Assembly (NCBI GenBank): GCA_017452565.1
Contig: JAFTMF010000043.1
Location: 1 to 11,209, forward strand
Direction of reading: 5' to 3'
Length of the DNA: 11,209 bases
Origin: Clostridia bacterium
GTDB taxonomy: Bacteria; Bacillota; Clostridia; Oscillospirales; CAG-272
Below, piece after piece: positions 1-6,043 of this stretch (positions are counted from its first letter, which is position 1; every line of letters begins with the position of its first letter). Position numbers and translations under genes: made by a program. The notes under the pieces were generated by a model, which saw nothing but the letters and a program-made list of their open reading frames with translations, searched no databases and was not told the DNA's origin.

Positions 1-24
1 GACAGGGGGAGCCAAATAAAAAGC

Positions 25-50
25 ACCAGACCATCGGTCTGGTTTTTCTT
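25..50. terminator. Intrinsic terminator-like hairpin, repeat copy 1
   Basis: An 8-bp perfect stem, ACCAGACC with GGTCTGGT, closes a 3-nt ATC loop and runs into TTTTCTTT on the plus strand. On the minus strand the same stem is followed by GCTTTTTATTT, so it could stop transcription either way. It probably ends a gene left of the window. Confidence 0.7.
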
Positions 51-153
51 TATGCCTTCTCTACGAATGGACACGATGGAAGAACCGTAGGTTCTTCCGC
101 AGTAAGCGACGTAGTCGCGTCTGCAGCCCAGACAGGGGGAGCCATAAAGAAAC

Positions 154-180
154 ACCAGACTATCAGTCTGGTTTTTCTTT
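154..180. terminator. Intrinsic terminator-like hairpin, repeat copy 2
   Basis: The same hairpin in the second repeat copy: ACCAGACT-ATC-AGTCTGGT followed by TTTTCTTT. The loop-closing pair is T-A here (161/165) where copy 1 has C-G (32/36). This compensatory change keeps the stem perfect and suggests that the fold is what is preserved. Confidence 0.7.
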
Positions 181-305
181 ATGCCTTCTCTACGAATGGA
201 CGCGATGGAAGAACCGTAGGTTCTTCCGCAGTAAGCGACGGATGTGATGCTATGCCTTGTACGTAGTTCTTTGATCGTTTACATTTATGCCGTTGCAGCA
301 ATCTA

Positions 306-334
306 TTGACTCTCTTGTCATTATGTGTTATAAT
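306..334 (+). promoter_or_regulatory. Vegetative promoter of the GNAT gene
   Basis: TTGACT (306-311) and a perfect TATAAT (329-334) are separated by 17 nt. A TG dinucleotide at 326-327 forms an extended -10. The predicted start lies only about 17 nt upstream of the strong ribosome-binding site AGAAGGGGG (342-350). Confidence 0.85.
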
Positions 335-357
335 GGATCTCAGAAGGGGGATGTCTA

Positions 358-798
358 ATGAAACTTCTTCAGTATAAGCTGTTGGCAGACGAATTCGATG
401 AATCTATTCCTATGATATGTGCTGAATTGGATAAGCCGTCTGCTTCTATTTTTCTTAACTATGATAAAGAACGTTTTTGGAACTACGTTTCCTCAGCTAA
501 AAATGTCTATTACTATAAAATATTTCAAGACCACCAATTATGTGCTTCTCTTCATATCGAATTAGAACGGGATGTATTGTATATCTCACTCCTTGTTTTC
601 GAGAACTATCGCTGTCAAGGCATCGGTACACAAATTATCTCTGACTTGCTGAGTGGTGTATTGCCAATTTCTTTTGACTCTATTGAAGTTTCTATTGCCA
701 TAGACAATATCGCATCTATTCGATTGTTCGAGAAATGCGGTTTCGTATTTACTTCTATATGCGATGAGCTTCTGAATTACAGGTATTCGAAGAATTAA
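358..798 (+). CDS. GNAT-family N-acetyltransferase, small (146 aa)
   Basis: A predicted cytoplasmic acetyltransferase that would move an acetyl group from acetyl-CoA to an amine of unknown identity. The GNAT core is visible. Motif A spans residues 78-99, with RCQGIGT at 85-91 matching the Q/R-x-x-G-x-G acetyl-CoA pyrophosphate loop. Motif B, NIASIRLFEKCGF (117-129), is the usual N-x-A-S-x-x-L-F-x-K-x-G-F form. The length is typical of a single-domain GNAT. The start is fixed by AGAAGGGGG seven bases upstream; an ATG at 351 is in another frame. The gene stands alone, with its own promoter and a terminator at 817-850. It is visibly AT-richer than the GH2 and galE genes, which may indicate recent acquisition. 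Nothing nearby indicates the substrate, and RimI-like protein acetylation is only one possibility. Confidence 0.9.
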   Translation: MKLLQYKLLADEFDESIPMICAELDKPSASIFLNYDKERFWNYVSSAKNVYYYKIFQDHQLCASLHIELERDVLYISLLVFENYRCQGIGTQIISDLLSGVLPISFDSIEVSIAIDNIASIRLFEKCGFVFTSICDELLNYRYSKN

Positions 799-816
799 CC
801 GAATTGCATCTGACCT

Positions 817-850
817 AAAAACAGCAGGACTATGCCTGCTGTTTTCTTTT
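817..850. terminator. Bidirectional terminator between GNAT and GH130 genes
   Basis: The stem ACAGCAGG/CCTGCTGT (821-828 with 835-842) has a six-base loop, and flanking A and T runs extend it. On the plus strand it is followed by TTTCTTTT; on the minus strand by a T run at 817-820. It lies 20 bp after the GNAT stop and about 20 bp after the GH130 stop, so it can end both convergent units. Confidence 0.85.
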
Positions 851-864
851 CGTTACATATTGTC

Positions 865-1839
865 TCAGTCCAAGCAAAGTTTGATCAAATCGTCCACGTT
901 TGCGGTTGCCAAGCACTCTACCGTGTCGGCGGCGCCGTAATAGATCTTCACTTCGCCGTCAGGTTCCAAAATCATACCGCCGGGGAAAATTACGTGGGTG
1001 CGGAAGCCTTCCTCGGTCTCCCAAGGCAGCTCGGGAGCGATCAGAGGCTCCTTGTACATACCGATCACCTTGGAGGGATCCTCCAGATCCAGTAGTGCGA
1101 TGCCGGCATAGTAGCACTTCTGCCAGCGATCCTCCCAGCCGTGCTTACCACGCTCGTTGTCGCGGATGACGCTGTGGAAGGCGATCAGCCAGCCCTTGTC
1201 GGTCTTGATGGGAGGTGCGCCGGGGCCTATTTTATCGTTTGCGAAGGGTACGTCCTCTACGCCCATCACCAGCTTGGAGTTGCCCCAAAACTTCAGATCA
1301 GGGGATTCGCTGTACCACAGATCGAAGCGATCTCTGCCCCGGGAATAGATGGGCATCGGACGCTCCAGACGGGCGTAATAGCCGCCGATTTTTTCGGGGA
1401 AAAGCACCATATTGCGGTTGTCGGGAGTGGACAGAGAGAGAATGTTGAAGGTTTCAAAATCCTCGGTAACGGCAATGCCGCCGCGGATGCCGTGACGGGT
1501 ATCCATTGCAAAGCACACGTAGCACTTGCCGTCCATTACAGTGAGACGGGGATCGTACACTCTGCCGATCTCTTCGTCCCGCATAGCAAAGCAGGGCTTA
1601 TCGGAGGCTGTCCAGTGGATACCGTCCTTGGATCGTGCGAGACCCAGATCGGTTCCCCGCAGAATCTGCTGGTCATAGTCGCCGTAATCGTTGCGGAAGA
1701 GCATCACGTACTCATCGCCGATTTTGGCAACGCCTGCGTTGAAGATCAGCGCGGCGTTATAAGGGATATCGTCCTTCGTCAGAACAGGACGCTCCAGCTT
1801 GCGGATGCAGGGAGCGCTGTTGTATTTGGTTCGGATCAT
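865..1839 (-). CDS. GH130 family beta-mannoside phosphorylase-type enzyme (324 aa)
   Basis: A five-bladed beta-propeller enzyme of family GH130. Known members mostly phosphorolyse beta-mannosides (mannosyl-glucose, mannosyl-GlcNAc, mannobiose), releasing alpha-mannose-1-phosphate; a few are hydrolases. Family landmarks in order are FNAGV (33-37), YDPRLT (95-100) carrying the conserved proton-donor Asp (D96), LFPEKIGGYYARLERP (146-161), KIGPGAPPI (203-211), LLDLEDPSKV (249-258) and FPGG (285-288), then YYGAAD (300-305). No signal peptide is seen, so it should act in the cytoplasm. AGGAG seven bases upstream supports the start. It begins 18 bp after the AraC gene on the same strand, so the two form an operon, and a divergent GH2 gene completes the locus. 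The region NDYGDYDQQILRG (50-62) differs from the classical mannosyl-glucose enzymes as I remember them, so the subfamily and linkage preference stay open. Confidence 0.92.
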   Translation of the reverse strand: MIRTKYNSAPCIRKLERPVLTKDDIPYNAALIFNAGVAKIGDEYVMLFRNDYGDYDQQILRGTDLGLARSKDGIHWTASDKPCFAMRDEEIGRVYDPRLTVMDGKCYVCFAMDTRHGIRGGIAVTEDFETFNILSLSTPDNRNMVLFPEKIGGYYARLERPMPIYSRGRDRFDLWYSESPDLKFWGNSKLVMGVEDVPFANDKIGPGAPPIKTDKGWLIAFHSVIRDNERGKHGWEDRWQKCYYAGIALLDLEDPSKVIGMYKEPLIAPELPWETEEGFRTHVIFPGGMILEPDGEVKIYYGAADTVECLATANVDDLIKLCLD

Positions 1840-1857
1840 ATGGGATCTCCTCTTGTT

Positions 1858-2709
1858 TTATTGCGCATTCGGACGGGTATTCAGATGATTTTTTCTGAAC
1901 TGTTCCGGTGAAATTCCAAAGTTTTCTTTGAAAGCATTGGAAAAGTAAGCTGCACTGTTGAAGCCCGATGCGTCAGCCACTTGCTTCACCGACAGATCGG
2001 ACATCTGCAGCAGGCTGGCGGCAAACTCAAGCCGCATTTTTTGGACGTAAGAGGAGAACTTGATGCCGGTTTGCTTTTTGAAATATTCGCTGAAATAGTT
2101 GGGGGTGAGATGAACCACCTTTGCCACTTCTTCCACGGTGATAGGGCCGCGGTAGTGGTTGCGGATGTACAGTACGGCTTGCTGAATGGATGAGCTGGTG
2201 CTAAAATCCATCGCATCGGAGAGAAATCCGCAATCTCTGCCGCTGCGCAGCAACAGTATGCATAGTTGCGTGATACCTGCACGGATGAACTGATCTCTTC
2301 CGTGATCGTTTCTTTGGTATTCTTCCAGAATGCTGTCTAAAATGGGCTTGATTTTGGGAGTAGAACAGACCAGAGGCCCTTTGAGGGAGCACAGCTCGGT
2401 GCGTATCTGTTCCGGCAAAATCAGATCGGAAAACTTAACGTTGAACATTTCCGGCGGTTCCTTGCCGGGAATTAGTCGGTAACTGTGGAAATCGGCGGGG
2501 GTCAGCAGTACCGAAGTGCCCGGTGTTGATTCATATACGGTTCCGTTGATCACCTGAACCGCTTGTCCGCTGCATACAAATTCCAGTTCGTAAAAGTCGT
2601 GCCAATGCAGAGGAAAATCCTCGACAACGATGTGGGTGGATATATCGTAGAACATATCTTTGTCGAAATATCTGGCCCTGGGGAGTTTCATGGGCTTGGT
2701 CGAGTCCAT
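1858..2709 (-). CDS. AraC-family transcriptional regulator with cupin sensor (283 aa)
   Basis: A sugar-type AraC activator or repressor. The N-terminal half is a cupin sensor: HWHDFYELEFVCSG (35-48) is the usual H-x-H-x-x-x-E-L entry, and PADFHSY (71-77) the second cupin motif. The C-terminal 100 residues hold two helix-turn-helices, at about 190-212 (ITVEEVAKVVHLTPNYFSEY) and 238-262 (LSVKQVADASGFNSAAYFSN), ending in the family signature FGISPEQFRK (264-273). The length is normal. The start follows a GAGAGG site about eight bases upstream. It is the first gene of the operon with GH130 and is divergent from GH2, so it most likely controls both from the 345-bp region between them. The inducer is presumably a mono- or oligosaccharide; its identity cannot be read from the sequence. 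Confidence 0.93.
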   Translation of the reverse strand: MDSTKPMKLPRARYFDKDMFYDISTHIVVEDFPLHWHDFYELEFVCSGQAVQVINGTVYESTPGTSVLLTPADFHSYRLIPGKEPPEMFNVKFSDLILPEQIRTELCSLKGPLVCSTPKIKPILDSILEEYQRNDHGRDQFIRAGITQLCILLLRSGRDCGFLSDAMDFSTSSSIQQAVLYIRNHYRGPITVEEVAKVVHLTPNYFSEYFKKQTGIKFSSYVQKMRLEFAASLLQMSDLSVKQVADASGFNSAAYFSNAFKENFGISPEQFRKNHLNTRPNAQ

Positions 2710-2743
2710 CGCGGTACCTCTCTTTTTTCACAATGATGAACCT

Positions 2744-2772
2744 ATTATAGAACAAATGATTTGTAAAATCAA
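2744..2772 (-). promoter_or_regulatory. Promoter of the AraC-GH130 operon
   Basis: On the minus strand, TTGATT (2772-2767) and a perfect TATAAT (2749-2744) are 17 nt apart, about 35 nt ahead of the AraC start codon. The -35 box overlaps the first of the TTGTAA hexamers described separately, so a protein bound there would block or position RNA polymerase. Confidence 0.75.
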
Positions 2773-2867
2773 TTGTAAAATCGTCTAATTCGGACGATTC
2801 TATAATAAAATTACAATTATTTTTACAAAATTACAATTTCGTTTGCATTGTTAATCCATTTTTACAA
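2761..2867. promoter_or_regulatory. Cluster of six TTGTAA/TTACAA boxes, candidate operators
   Basis: TTGTAA occurs at 2761 and 2773 as part of the ten-base direct repeat TTGTAAAATC. The complement TTACAA occurs at 2811, 2823, 2831 and 2862. The first pair and the 2811/2823 pair are both spaced 12 bp and point toward each other around a 7-bp inverted repeat, AATCGTC/GACGATT (2779-2785 with 2793-2799). Most of the region forms a large quasi-palindrome between the two divergent promoters. AraC proteins commonly bind repeated half-sites about one to two helical turns apart. The region is AT-rich, so some copies may be chance. Confidence 0.55.
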
Positions 2868-2971
2868 ATTGGATTTGTACGATTATTATTGTTCCGACTT
2901 GTGCAAACCGCCCAAAATCGAACTTCCGCTTTGCGCACCTCGCCGAAAATTTTTGACTTTTTCCGAATTGG

Positions 2972-3001
2972 TTGACAGATTGCACTTTAGTTTGGTATAA
3001 T
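2972..3001 (+). promoter_or_regulatory. Vegetative promoter of the GH2 gene
   Basis: A perfect TTGACA (2972-2977) and a perfect TATAAT (2996-3001) with an 18-nt spacer. Transcription would start near 3008, giving a leader of about 47 nt that contains the 3021-3038 hairpin. Confidence 0.85.
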
Positions 3002-3020
3002 GACGGTAGAATTTTAATAA

Positions 3021-3049
3021 TCCTGTCAGAGGACAGGAAGTACGGAGGT
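3021..3049 (+). promoter_or_regulatory. Leader hairpin and ribosome-binding site of the GH2 gene
   Basis: TCCTGTC (3021-3027) and GACAGGA (3032-3038) form a 7-bp stem with an AGAG loop. It ends five bases before the strong Shine-Dalgarno GGAGGT (3044-3049), itself five bases from ATG 3055. It lies just downstream of the predicted transcription start, so it could be a DNA operator for a repressor, an mRNA-stabilising 5-prime stem, or chance. Confidence 0.5.
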
Positions 3050-3054
3050 ACATT

Positions 3055-4770
3055 ATGAACATTCCAAGACCTGAATATCCTCGCCCTCAACTGGTGCGTG
3101 AGCCTTGGGTAAACCTGAACGGCAAATGGGAATTTGAAATCGACAACGCAATGGTGGGCTTCGCTAAGAAGTATTACGAGCGTGAGCATCTGGACGGCGA
3201 AATTACCGTTCCCTTCTGCCCCGAGAGCGTTCTGTCCGGCATCGGCAACGTGGACTATATGAACGCCGTTTGGTACAAGCGCGATCTGGACATCCCTGCT
3301 GAGTGGAAGGGTAAGTCCATCCTCGTTCACTTTGGTGCGGTTGACTACTTCGCCCGTGTTTGGGTAAACGGCAAGTTCGTAGGCGAGCACCGCGGCGGCT
3401 ACACTCCCTTCTCGGTTGACATCACCGACGCTTTGAAGGAAGATGGCAACTCCATCGTGCTCCTTGCCGAGGATGATACCAAGGGCGGACATCAACCGGT
3501 TGGTAAGCAGTCCCAGTGGTACTACTCCGCAGGCTGCTCCTATACCCGTACCACCGGTATCTGGCAGACCGTCTTTATGGAAGCGGTAGATCGCTACTAC
3601 GTGAAGAATTACAAGGTTGTTACCGATATTGAGACCGTTTCCGCTGAGCTGACCGTTCAGCTGAACAACTATGCGGTTGGTTGTCGTGTGACTGCCGAAG
3701 CATTCTACAACGGCGTGCCTATGGGCATCGGCTCTACCGTAGTGAACGCAATGAACTGTGTGATCAATCTGCCTCTTATGGAAAAGCATCTGTGGGAAGT
3801 AGGCGACGGCAAGCTGTACGATCTGAAGCTCACCGTTGAGAAGGACGGCGTGATTTACGATACCGTTACCTCTTACTTCGGTTTGCGCTCGGTTGCGCTG
3901 ACGAGCAGAAAATTCCTCATCAACGGCAAGAGCGTATTCGGCCGCTGGGTACTGGATCAGGGCTTCTATCCCGACGGTATCTACACCGCTCCCACCGACG
4001 AAGCGCTGAAGAATGATATCGTTCTGTCTATGCAGCTGGGCTTCAACGGTGCACGCCTGCACCAGAAGATCTTCGAGCCTCGCTTCCTCTACTGGGCTGA
4101 CAAGCTGGGCTATCTGGTTTGGGGCGAGCACGGCAACTGGGGGATCAAGACTTGGGATATCGGCGAGATCCGCAACTGGCTCCCCGAGTGGATGGAAAGC
4201 GTTGAGCGCGATTTCAACCATCCTTCCCTCATCGGCTGGTGTCCCTTCAACGAGACTTGGGACAACGAAGGCAGACGTCAGTCCGACGATCTGATTAAGC
4301 TCACCTATCAGGTGACCAAGGCAATCGACCCCACCCGTCCCGTCATCGACACCTCCGGTAACTTCCACGTTGGTCCTTACACCGACATTTACGATATCCA
4401 CGACTACGATCAGAACGTAGAAACCTACACCGAGCACAACGGCAAGGGCGTTCACGAGACCTTCCGTGACCGTCAGAAGTGGTACGGACAGCCCTTCTTC
4501 ATCTCCGAATACGGCGGAATCGGCTGGTCCCTGGGCAGCGGCGCTTGGGGCTACGGCAACGCACCCAAGACCGAGGAAGAGTTCATCGCTCGCTACAAGG
4601 GTCTGACCGAAGCGATGCTGAACAACCCCGACTGCTGTGCATTCTGCTACACCCAGCTCTACGACGTAGAGCAGGAACAGAACGGCCTCATGTCCTACGG
4701 TCGTGAGTTCAAGTTCGATCCCAAGATCTTCTACGATATCAACACCCAAAAGGCAGCGATTGAGGAGTAA
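3055..4770 (+). CDS. GH2 family exo-beta-glycosidase, cytoplasmic (571 aa)
   Basis: A retaining beta-glycosidase of clan GH-A that removes a terminal beta-linked sugar. The three-domain GH2 layout is clear: a jelly-roll sugar-binding domain (about 18-180, with WYKRDLDIP and VWVNGKFVGEHRGGYTPF), an Ig-like domain (about 182-278) and a TIM barrel (about 284-560). The acid/base is E400 in WCPFNETW, the nucleophile E485 in FFISEYGG. There is no signal peptide. At 571 residues it is a short GH2, without the extra C-terminal domains of LacZ. I do not see the N-x-K carboxylate-binding motif that marks beta-glucuronidases, so beta-galactosidase or another neutral-sugar activity fits better. The neighbouring GH130 makes beta-mannose conceivable, although classical GH2 beta-mannosidases are longer. 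Strong promoter, strong ribosome-binding site and a strict codon choice suggest high expression. Confidence 0.94.
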   Translation: MNIPRPEYPRPQLVREPWVNLNGKWEFEIDNAMVGFAKKYYEREHLDGEITVPFCPESVLSGIGNVDYMNAVWYKRDLDIPAEWKGKSILVHFGAVDYFARVWVNGKFVGEHRGGYTPFSVDITDALKEDGNSIVLLAEDDTKGGHQPVGKQSQWYYSAGCSYTRTTGIWQTVFMEAVDRYYVKNYKVVTDIETVSAELTVQLNNYAVGCRVTAEAFYNGVPMGIGSTVVNAMNCVINLPLMEKHLWEVGDGKLYDLKLTVEKDGVIYDTVTSYFGLRSVALTSRKFLINGKSVFGRWVLDQGFYPDGIYTAPTDEALKNDIVLSMQLGFNGARLHQKIFEPRFLYWADKLGYLVWGEHGNWGIKTWDIGEIRNWLPEWMESVERDFNHPSLIGWCPFNETWDNEGRRQSDDLIKLTYQVTKAIDPTRPVIDTSGNFHVGPYTDIYDIHDYDQNVETYTEHNGKGVHETFRDRQKWYGQPFFISEYGGIGWSLGSGAWGYGNAPKTEEEFIARYKGLTEAMLNNPDCCAFCYTQLYDVEQEQNGLMSYGREFKFDPKIFYDINTQKAAIEE

Positions 4771-4784
4771 CGATTGGCTCCGCC

Positions 4785-4836
4785 GGCCAAAGGGAACTTT
4801 TTGAAAAAAGTTCCCTTTGGAATCCTTCAAAAACTT
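4785..4836 (+). repeat. 3-prime hairpin element, copy A (after GH2)
   Basis: Thirteen bases after the GH2 stop, GGCC leads into a 16-bp stem (4787-4802 with 4805-4820, CCAAAGGGAACTTTTT and its complement) and then CTTCAAAAACTT (4825-4836). The same order, GGCC, long AGGGA-type stem, CTTCAARAACTT and a second GC-rich hairpin, recurs after the duplicated galE end (6086-6138, read on the minus strand). A reduced form follows the SpoIIQ-like gene. No U tract follows this stem; the true terminator is the next hairpin. Confidence 0.65.
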
Positions 4837-4844
4837 CATAAAAA

Positions 4845-4874
4845 GCGGCGCAATTTTTGCGCCGCGATTTTTTT
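4845..4874 (+). terminator. Intrinsic terminator of the GH2 gene
   Basis: The 9-bp stem GCGGCGCAA/TTGCGCCGC (4845-4853 with 4857-4865) has a TTT loop and is followed by GA and seven T residues (4868-4874). It lies 75 bp after the GH2 stop. Confidence 0.9.
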
Positions 4875-4913
4875 GTAATTTTACCACACTCGTGAAACGC
4901 TTCCCTCACACCC

Positions 4914-5006
4914 GTAGGGGCGACCATTGGTCGCCCGTCAATCGGTCTGCGCCAAGGTGAGGAAGGTGCGTATCGTTTGAAGCGGACGTTCAATGAACGC
5001 CCCTAC
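4914..5006. repeat. Small inverted-repeat element with GTAGGGGCG ends
   Basis: GTAGGGGCG (4914-4922) and its exact complement CGCCCCTAC (4998-5006) bound a 93-bp non-coding segment. Each end forms its own hairpin: GGGCGACC-ATT-GGTCGCCC (4918-4936) and CGTTC-AAT-GAACG (4987-4999). Ends of the type GTAGGGGCGACC...GGTCGCCC are, from memory, frequent intergenic repeats in gut Clostridia genomes. The layout resembles a REP/MITE-like element without a transposase. A degraded relative of one end may lie at 5993-6020 (GGGAC...GTCCCTAC). The rest of the 407-bp gap holds the GH2 3-prime module and the promoter of the next gene. Confidence 0.6.
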
Positions 5007-5093
5007 TCTTCATCTCCTCTTTTCCAAAACAACTATCACTTGTATGTAACCATTTCGAACAACCAACGGTTGATACGCAAGCCAAACAAGTTG

Positions 5094-5122
5094 TTTACTT
5101 CTCTCTTTTCTTGTGCTATAAT
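5094..5122 (+). promoter_or_regulatory. Promoter of the XRE regulator gene
   Basis: A perfect TATAAT (5117-5122) with an extended TG at 5114-5115, and a weak -35 TTTACT (5094-5099), 17 nt apart. The extended -10 may compensate for the weak -35. A small inverted repeat, CAACC-AAC-GGTTG (5060-5072), lies just upstream and could be an autoregulatory site. Confidence 0.65.
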
Positions 5123-5177
5123 TTAGACACTACCAAAGAGCTCACGGTGCAACATAGACGGAAAGGACGATATAATT

Positions 5178-5990
5178 ATGAAAGAAATCAATATTTCTAA
5201 AAATATTGCTGATCTTAGAAAGAGCAAAGGCATTACACAAGAACAGTTAGCAATCGCACTGAACGTATCTCCCCAAGCAGTTTCAAAGTGGGAAACCAAC
5301 ACGTCTCAACCCGACATACAAACTCTGCCGCTGATTGCAGATTATTTCGGCACAAGCATTGATTTTCTTTATTATGGGCAAGGCTATGTTTACAATGATA
5401 TCCACAGCAAAGTTTTTGGTAAGGTGGCCGTGCATCCGCAGATGAGTGCAGAATCCTATAAAGAAGCGCATACTGTTTTCGCGCATGCTCATCACGGTAT
5501 TTCTCATGGGAATTTAAGAGGTGGAACCGAAGAAATCCACGATTGCCCGACTCACATTTCGAATGAAAACGGACTATCTTTGCTATCCGGAAATGGCTAT
5601 GGAGCGATTCTGACAAGGGATTTTTTTGAAAACATCAATCAAGATACCGTCGAATTTGCCCAAACACTTCTACCGGCTTTGTCGAAAAAGAAGAATTTGC
5701 TCGTTTGCTTGGCAATTCTATCTATGAGTGATATCAGCTTCGGAGAAATACAAGAAAAATTAGGAGTTGATGAGAGCACGCTACGAACTGCGCTTGATGA
5801 GCTGATCGCATCCAAACTTGTAATCGAAAAGAAATCTAAGCACAAGTCTTTGGGGTTGACTTATGAAATCAACGAATTCTATCATACCTGCTTGTGTATT
5901 CTGATTGCTACGATCGAAATGCAACGCTACACGTTAAATGAAATTTCGTGTTGTATGGGATTCGGTGATTATCCAATTCATTTGGAATAA
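5178..5990 (+). CDS. XRE-family regulator with His-rich middle and C-terminal winged helix (270 aa)
   Basis: A DNA-binding regulator of unknown signal. Residues 6-62 are a standard XRE/Cro helix-turn-helix (IADLRKSKGITQEQLAIALN, then SPQAVSKWETNTSQPDIQTL). Residues 76-126 contain nine histidines (76, 86, 98, 103, 105, 106, 110, 121, 126) and Cys123, a density that could bind a metal. Residues 165-218 look like a winged-helix fold (SFGEIQEKLGVDESTLRTAL, then DELIASKLVIEKK), as in ArsR/MarR-type proteins. The tail has a short hydrophobic stretch with several cysteines (238, 240, 258, 259). Two DNA-binding domains in one chain is an unusual layout. GAAAGGA about ten bases upstream supports the start. 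It has its own promoter, is convergent with the galE operon and is AT-richer than GH2 and galE. No clear target gene is adjacent, so autoregulation or distant control is likely. Confidence 0.85.
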   Translation: MKEINISKNIADLRKSKGITQEQLAIALNVSPQAVSKWETNTSQPDIQTLPLIADYFGTSIDFLYYGQGYVYNDIHSKVFGKVAVHPQMSAESYKEAHTVFAHAHHGISHGNLRGGTEEIHDCPTHISNENGLSLLSGNGYGAILTRDFFENINQDTVEFAQTLLPALSKKKNLLVCLAILSMSDISFGEIQEKLGVDESTLRTALDELIASKLVIEKKSKHKSLGLTYEINEFYHTCLCILIATIEMQRYTLNEISCCMGFGDYPIHLE

Positions 5991-6043
5991 TTGGGACTCG
6001 ATGAATATTGCTCGTCCCTACCACGAAAATTTACACAACAAAG

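Larger units (their letters stand above)
1..240. repeat. Two-copy tandem repeat of about 130 bp, non-coding
   Basis: The block starting GACAGGGGGAGCC at position 1 recurs at 131. The copies stay nearly identical up to about 111 in the first and 240 in the second, with a single-base indel near 14/144. Each copy holds, in order, a terminator-like hairpin (25-43; 154-172), the stretch ATGCCTTCTCTACGAATGGA, and a 9-bp hairpin GGAAGAACC-GTA-GGTTCTTCC (78-98; 207-227). Copy 1 also has a 5-bp GCGAC-GTA-GTCGC hairpin (106-118), lost where copy 2 diverges. Because copy 1 begins at the window edge, more units may lie to the left. The bases from 241 to 305 show nothing recognisable. Confidence 0.85.

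Noticed and set aside
1..240. Minus-strand open frame through both 130-bp repeats encoding a repeated peptide (SIRREGIKKNQTD in each copy)
   Set aside because: No start codon or ribosome-binding site is visible. The copies contain terminator hairpins with a compensatory change, and the one-base indel breaks codon phasing between units, so a structural non-coding repeat fits better.
1..240. CRISPR array
   Set aside because: Only two long units of about 130 bp that are alike throughout; there are no short repeats with unique spacers and no cas gene.
1141..1911. A 256-codon plus-strand frame opposite GH130
   Set aside because: Shadow frame of GH130 running into the AraC gene; no motif or ribosome-binding site.
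2801..2806. Plus-strand TATAAT as a second promoter toward GH2
   Set aside because: No -35-like hexamer at suitable spacing, and a near-perfect promoter exists at 2972-3001.
2901..2938. GTGCAAA and TTTGCGCAC as an inverted-repeat operator upstream of GH2
   Set aside because: The arms differ by a two-base insertion and are separated by about 22 bases, so the match is weak.
3055..4770. Beta-glucuronidase
   Set aside because: The overall fold fits, but I cannot find the N-x-K motif after the nucleophile, which binds the carboxylate of glucuronides.
2851..4887. A 678-codon open frame on the minus strand opposite the GH2 gene
   Set aside because: It overlaps a complete GH2 enzyme with catalytic residues, strong promoter and ribosome-binding site. 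The antisense frame stays open because of the biased codon use of GH2 and shows no recognisable domain.
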